Below the pieces are notes generated by a model that was not told the DNA's origin, did no database searches, and saw only the letters and a list, made by a program, of their open reading frames with translations. DNA of 64,000 nucleotides from NCBI GenBank assembly GCA_014380365.1, contig JACMJZ010000021.1:1-64000 (forward strand), in the 5' to 3' direction. Position 1 is the first letter of the stretch. The number at the start of each line of letters is the position of its first letter. Origin of the DNA: Pyrinomonadaceae bacterium (GTDB taxonomy: Bacteria; Acidobacteriota; Blastocatellia; Pyrinomonadales; Pyrinomonadaceae). Positions 26,334 to 36,035 of this stretch are shown in pieces. The translations under genes were made by a program, and so were the position numbers.

Positions 26334-26732
26334 CTATTTCTTCTCCTTCTTCTTCAGTTTCGCTTCGTTTTCAGCAACGCGCTCCTTTACGAGTTTCTTC
26401 ACGAGCGCGGCTGGAAGTGGTTTGCCGATCGGGAAGCGAATTGTTCCCTTGGATGTTCCGTAGGCCTTCAGCTCATCCCTGTGCCTCTCGATCGCTCCAG
26501 TGCCGGGGAAGATGCTGCAATGGTTCTTGAACGCGGCGAACCCAATCAGCATTCCGTGGTGCTTGTACATTGGCATCTGGTAGCTGATCACTTCATTGGC
26601 TTTGGGAGCGGCAGCTTTGATCGCTTTTCGAATCTTCTCAAGGGTGACCCGCGCATGCTCGGGGAGCGCAGCCATATAATCGTCGACCGTTGCGGGACCG
26701 CCTTCCTTCGCGCCTGGTTCTCGTTTTTTCAT
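26334..26732 (-). CDS. DUF1801 (YdhG/frataxin-like fold) family protein
   Basis: A 132-residue basic protein. The core TVDDYMAALPEHARVTLEKIR, then ISYQMPMYKHHGMLIGFAAFKNH and IRFPIGKPLPAALVKKLVKER are diagnostic of DUF1801, a fold related to YdhG iron chaperones. The C-terminus is a Lys-rich tail. AAAGGA precedes the ATG. It lies in a run of same-strand small genes near the ECF42 sigma gene. Function unknown. Confidence 0.92.
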   Translation of the reverse strand: MKKREPGAKEGGPATVDDYMAALPEHARVTLEKIRKAIKAAAPKANEVISYQMPMYKHHGMLIGFAAFKNHCSIFPGTGAIERHRDELKAYGTSKGTIRFPIGKPLPAALVKKLVKERVAENEAKLKKKEKK

Positions 26733-26794
26733 GAGGAATCCTTTCGGTCCTGACTTGGCGGTTGAACCATCGAATGCTCTCCCGCGCTTTGAAA

Positions 26795-27148
26795 CTAAAG
26801 CTCCGGTAGGCCGTCAACCTCCCGTACTGGCCGGACTTCAACTGTCCCGATCCGTGCACCGGGAATCCTGCCGGCGATGTCGACCGCCTCTTCGAGATCC
26901 TTCGCGTCGATCAGGAAATAGCCGCCAATCTGCTCGCGTGTCTCCGCGAATGGGCCATCGGTTACGAGCCGTTTCCCGTCGCGGACCTTCACGCTGACAG
27001 TTGCCGATGTTGGTTGCAGCGGCGCGGCGTCAAAATACTGTTGCTTCTCGTGAAGGCTATTTGCGAGCTGCACAGACTCCTTTAACAATTGCTGTCGCTC
27101 GTTCTCGTCTAAAACCTCTTCGTGATGAATCAGCAGGATGTATTTCAT
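26795..27148 (-). CDS. DGPF/YCII-domain protein
   Basis: A 117-residue YCII-related protein with MKYILLIHHEE, the motif VTDGPFAETREQIGGYFLIDA and the terminal GTVEVRPVREV. It is a close paralogue of the next gene upstream (27189-27545), from which it is separated by 40 bp, so the pair arose by tandem duplication and is probably co-transcribed. DGPF proteins are the usual genomic neighbours of ECF42 sigma factors such as the one at 28780. Confidence 0.93.
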   Translation of the reverse strand: MKYILLIHHEEVLDENERQQLLKESVQLANSLHEKQQYFDAAPLQPTSATVSVKVRDGKRLVTDGPFAETREQIGGYFLIDAKDLEEAVDIAGRIPGARIGTVEVRPVREVDGLPEL

Positions 27149-27188
27149 AGCGTTGCCTGTTTTCCATGACTCCAGAGCCTCTGTAAGT

Positions 27189-27545
27189 TTAATCTGCCGG
27201 CAAGCCCGCGATTTCCATTACGGGCCTGATCTCGACGGTGCCAAACTTTGCTGGCGGGACCTTCTCGGCGATTCGGATCGCATCGTCAAGATCCCTGGCG
27301 TCGATCAGGTAGTAACCACCGAGCTGTTCGCGCGTTTCCGCAAATGGACCGTCAGTCACGAGTCGTTTGCCATCGCGTACCCGAACACTGGTTGCGGTCG
27401 AGATAGGGTGCAGCGGGCTGGCGTCTAAGTATTGCCCAGTCGAATTAAGATCCTGCGTGAGCTGCGCCGACTCCATGTAGCAATGCTCCCGCTCTTCATC
27501 GGTCATGGCCTGTTCATCGAGGTAAACGAGCAACATGTATTTCAT
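27189..27545 (-). CDS. DGPF/YCII-domain protein
   Basis: A 118-residue paralogue of the gene just downstream: MKYMLLVYLDEQAMTDEER, VTDGPFAETREQLGGYYLIDA and GTVEIRPVMEI. GGAG lies a few bases before the ATG. With its paralogue it forms the likely target or partner set of the neighbouring ECF42-type sigma factor. The biochemical role of these small barrel proteins is not known. Confidence 0.93.
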   Translation of the reverse strand: MKYMLLVYLDEQAMTDEEREHCYMESAQLTQDLNSTGQYLDASPLHPISTATSVRVRDGKRLVTDGPFAETREQLGGYYLIDARDLDDAIRIAEKVPPAKFGTVEIRPVMEIAGLPAD

Positions 27546-27623
27546 AGGTGTGACTCCATCGGCTAACCAAATCTTTGTGCACTCAACGCGCGGATATCTA
27601 AGTAGTCTCCTGATTTCGGTTTC

Positions 27624-27699
27624 CTCTGTGCGTCTGTGTCTCTGTGGTGAGCAATCGCAAGTAAAGATTCACCACAGAGACGCAGAGAACGCACAGAGA
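27624..27699. repeat. Family F palindromic repeat (CACAGAGACGCAGAG words)
   Basis: Left arm 27624-27651 (CTCTGTGCGTCTGTGTCTCT and on) and right arm 27669-27699 (TTCACCACAGAGACGCAGAG and on) are inverted, separated by 17 bases. Located between the VOC and YCII genes. Confidence 0.85.
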
Positions 27700-27726
27700 T
27701 TAATTCAAACCAGGACCCTACCGTTA

Positions 27727-28209
27727 TTAAGCCTCATACGCCTGCTTCAACGTCGCGATGTCGAGCTTCTTCATTTGCAACATTGCCTTCATGACGCGGT
27801 TCGCCTTTTCAGCATCTTTATCCTGCATCATCTCGCCCAAGACAGTGGGAACGACCTGCCATGACAGACCATACTTGTCTTTGAGCCACCCGCACTGAAC
27901 TTCCTGGCCACCCGCGGAGAGTTTCTCCCAGAAGTGGTCTACCTCTTCCTGCGTTTCGCAGTTCACTACCAGAGATATAGCTTCCGTGAATTTGAAGTGC
28001 GGGCCGCCGTTTAATGCCACGAAGTCTTGTCCGTCGAGCTGAAACTCCACGGTCATTACGGTTCCCGCCGGCTTCCCGGCGGCTTGTTCACCGGCGTCGC
28101 CGTACCGTGAAACTCCGCCAATTTTAGAGTTCTTGAAAACCGAAACATAAAAGTTTGCCGCCTCTTCGGCTTTGTCGTCGAACCATAAAAACGGTGTAAT
28201 CTTCTGCAT
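27727..28209 (-). CDS. PhnB-like VOC family protein
   Basis: A 160-residue protein of the PhnB/3-demethylubiquinone-methyltransferase-like VOC group. It opens [30 protein letters not shown] and has [19 protein letters not shown] in the middle, then [16 protein letters not shown], all conserved family phrases. The start at 28209 is preferred because GAGAGGAGA lies immediately upstream; five codons further out is another possible start. Despite the family name, no methyltransferase activity is implied. Often found near ECF sigma and DGPF genes, as here. Confidence 0.92.
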   Translation of the reverse strand: MQKITPFLWFDDKAEEAANFYVSVFKNSKIGGVSRYGDAGEQAAGKPAGTVMTVEFQLDGQDFVALNGGPHFKFTEAISLVVNCETQEEVDHFWEKLSAGGQEVQCGWLKDKYGLSWQVVPTVLGEMMQDKDAEKANRVMKAMLQMKKLDIATLKQAYEA

Positions 28210-28260
28210 AATGTCTCCTCTCAAGTTTTCCGCGCCGCGATCAAAGATACGAGACGGCTG

Positions 28261-28641
28261 TTACTTCGTTCTTAACTTTCCGCCAATCCACACAGCAGGG
28301 AAAGCGAGTACCGCCAGCGCGATCGGATACCAGGCGGGTCCTAATCGCATCGGTATGGTTACTATTGCGGCCAGAGTGCTGGTCACGAGTCCAAAGATGC
28401 CGAGAATTATTACATATCGCATTTTCGGATTTGGGGCCAAGGCCGCAGTGACGTAGCCGCCAGCTGCAGTATAAATAGTGCGATAAATGGTTGCGGTCAT
28501 GACCATCCACTTGGTGTGAAATCCCTGGTCTGGTGCCGTGAAAATGCCGAGCTTCTCCAGCACCAGGTCCGTGACGGTGTGTGTGACGACAATAAAGACT
28601 ATTCCCGCCAGAACGGCCCCGATGCCTTTCAAAGTGTTCAT
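28261..28641 (-). CDS. Small four-helix membrane protein, unknown
   Basis: A 126-residue hydrophobic protein with about four membrane segments (about residues 5-25, 45-68, 73-95 and 100-120). I do not recognise a named family; the phrases IYRTIYTAAGGYVTAALAP and MRLGPAWYPIALAVLAFPAVW suggest a small conserved integral protein that recurs in Acidobacteria and Bacteroidetes. GAGG precedes the ATG. It lies back to back with the ECF42-type sigma gene, with 138 bp between, so the two share a promoter region. Confidence 0.72.
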   Translation of the reverse strand: MNTLKGIGAVLAGIVFIVVTHTVTDLVLEKLGIFTAPDQGFHTKWMVMTATIYRTIYTAAGGYVTAALAPNPKMRYVIILGIFGLVTSTLAAIVTIPMRLGPAWYPIALAVLAFPAVWIGGKLRTK

Positions 28642-28779
28642 AGTCGGACCTCGTTAGTTTTTATTGTCCACGTCATTAAGGCATGTGCCGCGGTGATATT
28701 CCATTTGTGTGCCTTCACCAATGAGTCGAACGGCGTGCGCTTGGATCGACACCCCACCGGATAATATTTAACATGAGGC

Positions 28780-30033
28780 ATGCTCCCAGACGCTAACGTG
28801 GCTGTCCAGTCGGTCTACGCTTCTGATTGGGGCCGGATCGTGGCCACGCTCATCCGGTCATTCGGCGACTTCGACGTGGCCGAAGAGGCGGCGCAGGAAG
28901 CCTTTGCAGCCGCTGTGGATCAGTGGCGCGACTCCGGCGTCCCCGATTCGCCGCCCGCATGGATCATTCAAACAGCACGGCACAAAGCAATAGACCGACT
29001 CCGGCGGCAGACGCGCTTCAAGGAGAAGGTTGAATCATATGCTGCTTCGGGCTTGATCCAGACAGTTCATGAGCCAAATTACGATACGAACGAAATTCCG
29101 GATGATCGTCTGCGGCTGATCTTCACCTGCTGCCATCCCGCGCTCGCACCCGAGTCTCAAGTCGCTTTAACTCTGCGGACTCTCGGCGGCCTCGCCACGG
29201 AGGAGATCGCGCGCGCGTTTCTGGTCCCGTCGCCGACGATGGCGCAGCGGCTCGTTCGCGCCAAGCGCAAGATTCGCGACGCCGGCATTCCTTACTCAGT
29301 CCCTGAAACAAACGAAATGCCTGCGCGGCTCGATGCTGTTTTGACTGTGATCTATCTCATCTTTAACGAGGGTTACGCGGCGACGCAAGGTGACGCGCTG
29401 GTAAGGACCGACCTCTGCTCAGAGTCCATCCGACTCGCCCGCCTCGTGAGGATGTTAATGTCGCCGCCTCCGCCCGAAGCGACTGCGCTACTGGCCCTCA
29501 TGCTGCTTCATGACTCACGGCGCGATGCTCGTCTCGATCCTGCGGGTGACATCGTCGTTCTGGAGGAACAGGACCGGACCCGCTGGAACAAGCAGCAAAT
29601 AGCCGAGGCGTTGCCGCTCGTGGACGAAGCGTTTCGCGGAGAACCTGGCCCGTTCGCGTTGCAGGCCGCGATTGCGGCCCAACATTGCCAGGTGGCGCGG
29701 GCCGAAGACACGGACTGGCCAGAGATCGTCCAGCTTTACACCCTACTCGAGCGCCTGCAGCCCTCGCCGATCGTTTCACTTAACCGCGCTGTTGCGGTCG
29801 CTATGGCTGACGGCCCTCAGTCTGGACTGACCCTGATCGATGCGCTCGACGCCGCGGGCAATCTCGACGACTACCATCTACTACATGCCGCGCGAGCCGA
29901 CTTGCTGCGTCGCATCGGATCCTTAGAGCAGGCGGCGGGGAGTTATCGCCGAGCGTTGTCGCTGGTAACTAATGAAAGCGAGCGGCGCTATCTCGAGCGA
30001 CGGTTGGACGAAGTTCATCCACCGATAGTCTGA
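28780..30033 (+). CDS. ECF42-type RNA polymerase sigma factor with C-terminal TPR-like extension
   Basis: A 417-residue ECF sigma factor. Sigma region 2 is visible in the first 90 residues ([30 protein letters not shown], ending in the IDRLRRQ phrase) and region 4 near residues 125-165 ([34 protein letters not shown]). It is followed by a 230-residue helical extension with DUF6596 and TPR-like text ([56 protein letters not shown]). This extension replaces an anti-sigma factor in the ECF42 group and is needed for activity in studied members. Group members are coupled to DGPF/YCII genes, three of which lie nearby. A GATAAT sequence 15 bases before the ATG could be its -10, implying a very short leader. 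Confidence 0.93.
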   Translation: MLPDANVAVQSVYASDWGRIVATLIRSFGDFDVAEEAAQEAFAAAVDQWRDSGVPDSPPAWIIQTARHKAIDRLRRQTRFKEKVESYAASGLIQTVHEPNYDTNEIPDDRLRLIFTCCHPALAPESQVALTLRTLGGLATEEIARAFLVPSPTMAQRLVRAKRKIRDAGIPYSVPETNEMPARLDAVLTVIYLIFNEGYAATQGDALVRTDLCSESIRLARLVRMLMSPPPPEATALLALMLLHDSRRDARLDPAGDIVVLEEQDRTRWNKQQIAEALPLVDEAFRGEPGPFALQAAIAAQHCQVARAEDTDWPEIVQLYTLLERLQPSPIVSLNRAVAVAMADGPQSGLTLIDALDAAGNLDDYHLLHAARADLLRRIGSLEQAAGSYRRALSLVTNESERRYLERRLDEVHPPIV

Positions 30034-30301
30034 CCTGTCTCACTCACCTCTTTCCTAACCAGCGGGATCAGAAATTCCGGGGCAGGCTCATACCAACGTC
30101 CGGCGAGTTTGCTGCCAATTTTGTTAAGCATGGAAAAGATTATTATTGCTTTTAGCCCAGCCAGATGTTAATTGTTTCGAGGCATTATCAGGACCTGACT
30201 CTCGAGTAAGAATGCCGATCTCGCGAAGCTCACAGATTCAACAGCCCTAAAAACTGTCGTTCGACTAGATTTAGTAAACCTAACTTCCACTGGGTGAAAA
30301 T

Positions 30302-33300
30302 ATGAAAAAACTTACGGTGTCCCTCCTCGCCTTGATCACAATTCTGCTTTCAACCCCTGCGCAAGCTCAAATTAACGACGACCAGGCGCGCAATTACCAG
30401 ATAAACGCATCACATAACGGCTCCGTCTATACGTGGGGCTTGGTACCGCCTCTCAAACCAATGTGGACCGTCAATTTCGGGCAGCCTATTTCTTACCCGC
30501 TTATTGCCAACGGCAAAGTGTTCGTCACTGTGCGCCTGAATGGAACTGTCGGGACCAAACTTTATGCGCTTGATGGCGCGACGGGCGCAACGGTCTGGGG
30601 CCCGATAGCCATATCGGGAGGAAGCTCTTGGTCTGCTCTCTGTTACGAGAACGGACGCGTCTTCACCATTGGCGGTGACGGCGCTCTGCGTGCCTTTGAT
30701 GCTGCAAATGGAAACGCCATTTGGGTCCGGCAGCTTCCAGGGCAGTATTCTTTCACGTCCGCGCCGACGGCTTTTCAGGGCGTGATTTACACCGGCGGCT
30801 CTGGCTCCGGCGGAACTGTCTACGCAGTGAGCGCCGCGACTGGCGACGTGCTTTGGACGGCCTCAGTTACCAATGGCGATCAGAGTTCTCCTGCTGTGAC
30901 GAGCGACAGCTTTTTTGTCTCGTACTCCTGCCCCGTTGTGTACAGACTCAATCCGGCGAACGGCGCTCTCATCTGGCGATACTATCCGGGTTGTTCGGGT
31001 GGTGGCGGCAAGACTCCGGCGTTGTACAACGGTCGACTCTATGTTCGCGACTCTTCAGGGGATAAAATCTTCGACAGCCAGACGGGAACCATCACCGGTA
31101 CTTTTGTGGCCAAGAACATTCCGGCGTTCGCGGGCAATATGGGTTTCTTCCTCAATGGCCCCAAATACTTTGGCTCCTTTGGAACCCTGGAAGGCAGAGA
31201 TCTAACCAACAACAACTCTGTCGTCTGGAGCTTTGCCGGCGATGGTTTCCTGCAGTCTTCGCTGCTCGTTGTTAATGATTATGTTTATGTCGGATCAGAC
31301 AAAGGTAAGTTGTACGCCGTAGATGCGGCGACTGGACAGCAGGTCTGGACTGCGAACGTCGGCGTAGGGATCCCTTACGTTGACGAGCATAATAGCTCCC
31401 AGCCACTGACGGGCTTCGCCGCCGGTGAAGGAATACTGGTTGTTCCGACAAAGACCACCCTCGTCGCCTATGGGGGAGATTCTGCGCCCACCTTAAGCTG
31501 GGGCAGCCAAACACCTGCCGCCAACGCTTACGGGTGGAATAACACTGCAGTTGATGTTTCCTTCACGACGTCGGATGACCTTCCAGGCGTCGTGTCAACA
31601 CCGGAGAGTCCGCTTCACTTCACTTCGGAAGGCGCTAATCAAACTCAGCAAGTGACGGTAACGGACACGGCAGGTCAAAGCGAAACTTTCACCTCGCCAC
31701 CTGTGAACATCGACCTGAGTTCTCCGGTCACAGCCTTGGCACCTTCGGGGACAATGGGCAATGGTGAGTGGTACGCGGGCACAGTTCAGATATCTCTAAC
31801 AGCATCCGACTCAGTCTCCAGCATCGCAAACACCTTTTACAAGATAGACAGCGGCGCAACTGAAACCTACTTGGCGCCATTCACGATTTCAACCGATGGA
31901 AGTCACAGCATTGAGTACTGGAGTGTCGACGCGGCGGGCAACACCGAAGCACAGCAGTCCGCTGTCGTGAAAGTGGACGCGAGTGCCCCCACCTCCGAGG
32001 CTTCCGTTTCCGGCACTCCGAGCGACAACGGCTGGTATCAGAATCCGACGCAGGTAGCCTTGACAGCTTCTGACGGCGCTTCCGGCGTCGCCAACAGTTA
32101 TTACACTGTCGACGGCGGGACAACTCAAACCTACGCGGGGCCATTCAGCGTTGCCGGCGATGGCAGCCATGTCATTAACTACTGGAGCGTGGATGCAGCC
32201 GGCAATGCTGAGTCCCAGCTCTCGTTGACGGTCAAGGTCGACGGCAGTGCTCCAAATACACAATCCTCCGTCAGTGGTCTGCCAGGGAATAACGGCTGGT
32301 ATATCAGTCCGACTGTGCAGGTCTCATTAACGGGGTCGGACAGCCATTCCGGAATTGCGACGTCGTTCTACAGCATAGATGGAGGTGCGGCGCAAACTTA
32401 TGCAGGCTCCTTCACAGTCTCCGGCAATGCCGAGCACCAGGTCAGCTTCTGGAGCGTCGATAGAGTCAGCAACATCGAAGCCCAACAGTCTTTCGTGGTC
32501 AAAATCGATAACGCCGGGCCTACTACTTCGAACACGGTAACCGGCCCTGTCGGCAACGGTGTTTATTTCAAGGGTGCGGTACAGTTCTCTCTGACCGCTG
32601 CGGATAACTTGTCCGGTGTGGCAAACACCTACTACCGCATAGATAACGGGCCAACCCAGACCTACACGGCTCCCTTTACCGTTTCAGGTGACGGCACACA
32701 CCCGGTTGATTATTGGAGTGTGGACGTGGCGGGCAACAACACCAACTCCTACACGGTCAATATCAACATCGACACCACCGCTCCCTTGACGGTAGCCACT
32801 CCTTCCGGAACCACGGGAACGAACGGCTGGTATCGCGGCCCGGTGCAGGTGTCGCTCAGCGCATCCGACAGTCTGTCGGGCGTAGCAAACCGCTACTACA
32901 GTGTTAACGGCGGAGCGACGCAGACTTACTCGACCGCGTTTACCGTTTCAGCAGTTGGAACTCATACGATTAACTTCTGGAGCACGGACCAGGCTACTAA
33001 CACCGAGGCGATTCGTTCGCTCGTCGTCAAAATCGACGCCAGTGGACCCGTCATCACGGCAGCCGCGAATCCGTCGAGCGCGACAAAGAGTAACAAGTTA
33101 CTCAGCGTCGTTGTCTCCGGCCGAGTCACGGATACGCCCAGCGGCGTCACACCCAACAGCACGACTTACAGCGTAGTTGATGAGTATGGAGTGACTCAGC
33201 CGAGTGGCTTCATGACCTTGCAGGCTAACGGGAATTATTCCTTCAATCTGAGTCTGCCAAGGACGCGAAATGGCGGTGATAGCAATGGCCACTTGTACAC

Positions 33301-33370
33301 CATTACCGTCCGGTCAAACGATCAAGCGGGCAACGCGGACGCAGCTTCAACCACGGTGAAAATACTCTAA
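30302..33370 (+). CDS. Secreted PQQ-like propeller with tandem OmpL47-type Ig-like repeats
   Basis: A 1022-residue protein with a signal peptide (cleaved after about residue 22, AQA). Residues 30-390 form a PQQ-like beta-propeller with blades such as GKVFVTVRLNGTVGTKLYALD and GKLYAVDAATGQQVWTANVG. From about residue 470 to 915 come five to six tandem repeats of about 83 residues, each with the pattern NGWYxxPVQVSLTASDxxSGVAN, YYxxDGG, TQTYAGPFTVSGDGSH and YWSVDxAGN. These are OmpL47-type Ig-like domains found on cell-surface proteins. The end is a separate Ig-like module. Likely displayed on or released from the cell surface. It stands alone. Confidence 0.9.
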   Translation: MKKLTVSLLALITILLSTPAQAQINDDQARNYQINASHNGSVYTWGLVPPLKPMWTVNFGQPISYPLIANGKVFVTVRLNGTVGTKLYALDGATGATVWGPIAISGGSSWSALCYENGRVFTIGGDGALRAFDAANGNAIWVRQLPGQYSFTSAPTAFQGVIYTGGSGSGGTVYAVSAATGDVLWTASVTNGDQSSPAVTSDSFFVSYSCPVVYRLNPANGALIWRYYPGCSGGGGKTPALYNGRLYVRDSSGDKIFDSQTGTITGTFVAKNIPAFAGNMGFFLNGPKYFGSFGTLEGRDLTNNNSVVWSFAGDGFLQSSLLVVNDYVYVGSDKGKLYAVDAATGQQVWTANVGVGIPYVDEHNSSQPLTGFAAGEGILVVPTKTTLVAYGGDSAPTLSWGSQTPAANAYGWNNTAVDVSFTTSDDLPGVVSTPESPLHFTSEGANQTQQVTVTDTAGQSETFTSPPVNIDLSSPVTALAPSGTMGNGEWYAGTVQISLTASDSVSSIANTFYKIDSGATETYLAPFTISTDGSHSIEYWSVDAAGNTEAQQSAVVKVDASAPTSEASVSGTPSDNGWYQNPTQVALTASDGASGVANSYYTVDGGTTQTYAGPFSVAGDGSHVINYWSVDAAGNAESQLSLTVKVDGSAPNTQSSVSGLPGNNGWYISPTVQVSLTGSDSHSGIATSFYSIDGGAAQTYAGSFTVSGNAEHQVSFWSVDRVSNIEAQQSFVVKIDNAGPTTSNTVTGPVGNGVYFKGAVQFSLTAADNLSGVANTYYRIDNGPTQTYTAPFTVSGDGTHPVDYWSVDVAGNNTNSYTVNINIDTTAPLTVATPSGTTGTNGWYRGPVQVSLSASDSLSGVANRYYSVNGGATQTYSTAFTVSAVGTHTINFWSTDQATNTEAIRSLVVKIDASGPVITAAANPSSATKSNKLLSVVVSGRVTDTPSGVTPNSTTYSVVDEYGVTQPSGFMTLQANGNYSFNLSLPRTRNGGDSNGHLYTITVRSNDQAGNADAASTTVKIL

Positions 33371-33392
33371 GCCGCCGCGCCGCACCCAAGTA

Positions 33393-33453
33393 GTTCCGAG
33401 TCCAAACTTTAGTTTGTCTTTGGAAGGAGCAAGCTAGAGATTGGACTCTGAAC
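33393..33453. repeat. Family D palindromic repeat
   Basis: Outer arms GTTCCGAGTCCAA and TTGGACTCTGAAC are inverted with one mismatch; the interior has AACTTTAGTTTG and CAAGCTAGAG. Lies between the propeller gene and the convergent DUF952 gene. Confidence 0.8.
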
Positions 33454-33492
33454 TGCGGGCCTCGTCTCCTGCTTGGACTCCGGCGCGCGTTG

Positions 33493-33846
33493 CTAGTAGC
33501 GAATGCGTTCGCCGTTGGGGAGGGTGAAATACCCGTCTCGTCCCGGCTCGAACTCAGCAACGTGAACAACGGCGTCGGTGTTTAGTTCGCCGTAGATGTG
33601 CGGGAACAATTGCTGCCCGCCCTCCAGGTTTTCGTAAATGATTTCCGCGGCGACTTTCTCTGTTTCAATCGAGAGCAACACCAGCCCTGACTGTCCGCGA
33701 AAACGAGCATTCGCGACTTGAATCACCTGATCGCTGGTCGAGCAGTGAATGAAACCCTCGGCTGAGAATGTATCTGTCTGATAGGTTCCTTCGGCCACCG
33801 CTTTATTCCATGCATTGCCGGTTGTAATGTGGAAAATCATTGTCAT
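33493..33846 (-). CDS. DUF952 family protein
   Basis: A 117-residue soluble protein. MIFHITTGNAWNKAVAEGTY, the conserved EGFIHCSTSDQV and the terminal FPHIYGELN...V are diagnostic of DUF952, related in fold to ADP-ribosyl-processing proteins; function unproven. The start at 33846 is chosen because GGAG lies six bases before it; an in-frame TTG four codons upstream overlaps that site. It is 19 bp downstream of the MutS-like gene and probably in the same transcript. Confidence 0.93.
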   Translation of the reverse strand: MTMIFHITTGNAWNKAVAEGTYQTDTFSAEGFIHCSTSDQVIQVANARFRGQSGLVLLSIETEKVAAEIIYENLEGGQQLFPHIYGELNTDAVVHVAEFEPGRDGYFTLPNGERIRY

Positions 33847-33865
33847 AGCGCACTCCAATCAGGGC

Positions 33866-35767
33866 CTAGTCGACCGGCAGCCCTTCCAGTCGCATGATGT
33901 GCAGCGCATTCGTAGTTGGGCAGGGCCCGGGCCGTAATTGGTAGTCGAAAACCATTTTTCCATCGCGCACTTCTTCGCGGAAGTGAAAGTTTGTGGCTCC
34001 GGCAATTTCATCGGCAAGTTTCACGAGTTCAAGATCGTGCGTTGCAATGAGCCCGACGGTCGGGAGCTGCGAGAGTGCCCGGATGAATGCACGAGCGCCG
34101 ATGAGACGCTCGCGACTATTGGTCCCGCGGAAGATCTCGTCGATCAAGAACATCAGCGGTGAATCATCCTGCCGCTCAGCGGCCGAGAGTAAAGCCTTTA
34201 ATCTCTTCACCTCCGCGTAGAAATAGGAGAGCCCGTCCTGCACGGAATCGCTAACCTTGACGCAGGTGAACACGCGAAACAGCGAAACCTGCAAGTGCTC
34301 AGCGTTGACAGGAGCTCCCGCGTAAGCCAGACAGAGATTTACACCTACAGTTCTGAGGAAGGTGCTCTTTCCAGCCATATTCGATCCGGTAAGAATCGCA
34401 ATCTCCGTGTGCTCGTCCAGTCCAAAGTCGTTGCAAACTTTTGATTCTGGTTTGAGGAGTGGATGTCCCAGTGCGCGCGCGTCAAAAAGAGCGGACCCGC
34501 CACTGACCTTGGGAAAGACATAACTCGGATTCAAATAAGCAAAGTTAGCGAGAGAGTTGAGAGCTTCAAGCTCGTACCAGGCGTCGAGCCAATGAGGTAA
34601 TAGCTCTGCGAGTTCCGCCTTTAGCAGATTCATGCGATGCGTAAAAAAGAAGTCCCACGGAACGATCGCATGGACGAGAGTCCAGAGAAATGCATTGGTG
34701 CGCAAACCGAGCGCCGCCGCCAGTCTCTCGAGCCGTTTCAATTCGGCGGAAGGACAGTTCGTGGCATTCAGAAAGGGCGCACAAATCTCAGCGAGCCCGG
34801 TACTGTTCCTATATCGACGCGATTCCAAATACTTAAACACGGCTCGGAACCTGCGCAGAGTCTTTTCCAGCTCCTGTAACTCTTCCCAGGCAGTCGCTAT
34901 TCGAGATTGTTTGGCGTTCATCGTCGCGAGGTAGATGATAAACACCACGAGCCAGACATGTGGCAGGACGTTAAGAACGGCTAGAGTGATCAGGGTAAGG
35001 TTCAAGCCAGCGAGGATACCGAGCAGCGTTAGGGTTGGCGCCAGCGAGTCCTTGTGTGCTTGTAGCTTGATCCAGTCGACCAGTTTGTCGGAGTCCCATT
35101 GTTCCGAAGTTACTTGTCCCCGTCCTTTGCCTTGGCGCGGCTTGGTATTCTTCGACCACGCTTCCTGGCTGGCTACCGCCGAGACGAGCTGAAGCTTGTC
35201 ACGGAAAAGAGAATGACCCGCAAGTTCCTGGACCAGTGATTGTCGCTTCTCGATGGTGCGCAGCTGCGGGCCTGGGTTTAGCAGCCAGGTCCTGAGGCGA
35301 TCGCTGCCTCCTCGGGTGATAGCGCAGTCGAGCAGCTGGTGCAACGACCGCGCCCCGGTGATATCCAGATCCGTTTCAAAAGGGTGAGGAGTATCCACGG
35401 GCGGCGACTCTTGTGGCTGAAGAGGACTTGAAAACTCGTCCCAATCCAGATGCATTCTGGCCACCTGAATCTGCTTGATGTTGAGCATCAGGGAATTTGT
35501 GCTGATGCTGTCGCGAACTCTTTTGTGAAAGGCAGCGACGATGCCGAAGACTATCAGAAGAGAAACCGCGAGGAGCCATCCGGCAGTTACGCCGGAGTAT
35601 CTGCAGGAGAGCAGGCTGAGCACGGCTCCGCAAAGAAAGATAATTCTCCTGGCGATCCAATACTTATTGCTGATCGCCTCGAGTTGTTCCCCGCGTCGCG
35701 TGAGCCTCGCGATCATACTTCCGAGGGCCTCTAAAGGTTGAGGACTATCCCACATTTGAGTTTGCAT
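33866..35767 (-). CDS. Membrane-anchored MutS-family ATPase
   Basis: A 633-residue protein whose C-terminal third is a MutS domain V ATPase: Walker A LTGSNMAGKSTFLRTVG (about residues 457-473), Walker B PLMFLIDEIFRG, signature TNSRERLIGARA and the Walker-B His-loop GLIATHDLELVKLAD. Before it is a MutS core-like helical region (GARSLHQLLDCAITRGGSDRL). Unlike MutS there is no mismatch-recognition domain I; instead there are two hydrophobic helices near residues 43-80 and two near residues 240-285. This is a distinct family found in Bacteroidetes, Acidobacteria and others, function unknown. AGGAG precedes the ATG. DUF952 follows closely. Confidence 0.9.
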   Translation of the reverse strand: MQTQMWDSPQPLEALGSMIARLTRRGEQLEAISNKYWIARRIIFLCGAVLSLLSCRYSGVTAGWLLAVSLLIVFGIVAAFHKRVRDSISTNSLMLNIKQIQVARMHLDWDEFSSPLQPQESPPVDTPHPFETDLDITGARSLHQLLDCAITRGGSDRLRTWLLNPGPQLRTIEKRQSLVQELAGHSLFRDKLQLVSAVASQEAWSKNTKPRQGKGRGQVTSEQWDSDKLVDWIKLQAHKDSLAPTLTLLGILAGLNLTLITLAVLNVLPHVWLVVFIIYLATMNAKQSRIATAWEELQELEKTLRRFRAVFKYLESRRYRNSTGLAEICAPFLNATNCPSAELKRLERLAAALGLRTNAFLWTLVHAIVPWDFFFTHRMNLLKAELAELLPHWLDAWYELEALNSLANFAYLNPSYVFPKVSGGSALFDARALGHPLLKPESKVCNDFGLDEHTEIAILTGSNMAGKSTFLRTVGVNLCLAYAGAPVNAEHLQVSLFRVFTCVKVSDSVQDGLSYFYAEVKRLKALLSAAERQDDSPLMFLIDEIFRGTNSRERLIGARAFIRALSQLPTVGLIATHDLELVKLADEIAGATNFHFREEVRDGKMVFDYQLRPGPCPTTNALHIMRLEGLPVD

Positions 35768-36022
35768 TAACTCCTGTTCACCATCAAAAAACTCATACGA
35801 TCCGCGAAATCACACGAAGCAAAAACCTAAAGGACCTTCGAGTTAGAGTTATTCGTGTTCGTTCTTGGATCGCTCTAACGCAGCCTCGCGACCAGATTCG
35901 TATTAGACCACACTGCGTATTTCGGTCAATTAGAGCGTGAGAGAAGGAAAAGATCTGAAGAGTGGCCAACGGTTGTTCCGTTCATGAATCGCGCCAGATG
36001 CGCGTGTCACTTTCTTCTGCTG

Positions 36023-36028
36023 TATAAT
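36023..36028 (+). promoter_or_regulatory. Candidate -10 box (TATAAT) for a leaderless small gene
   Basis: A perfect TATAAT preceded by TG lies eight bases before the ATG at 36036, so transcription would begin at or within a base of that start codon. No clear -35 was seen. Confidence 0.45.
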
Positions 36029-36035
36029 CCCGGAC

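Noticed and set aside
30015-30131. Small minus-strand frame of 38 codons beginning MLNKIGSKLAGRW
   Set aside because: No Shine-Dalgarno, overlaps the 3' end of the sigma gene, and no family recognised; not enough to call a gene.
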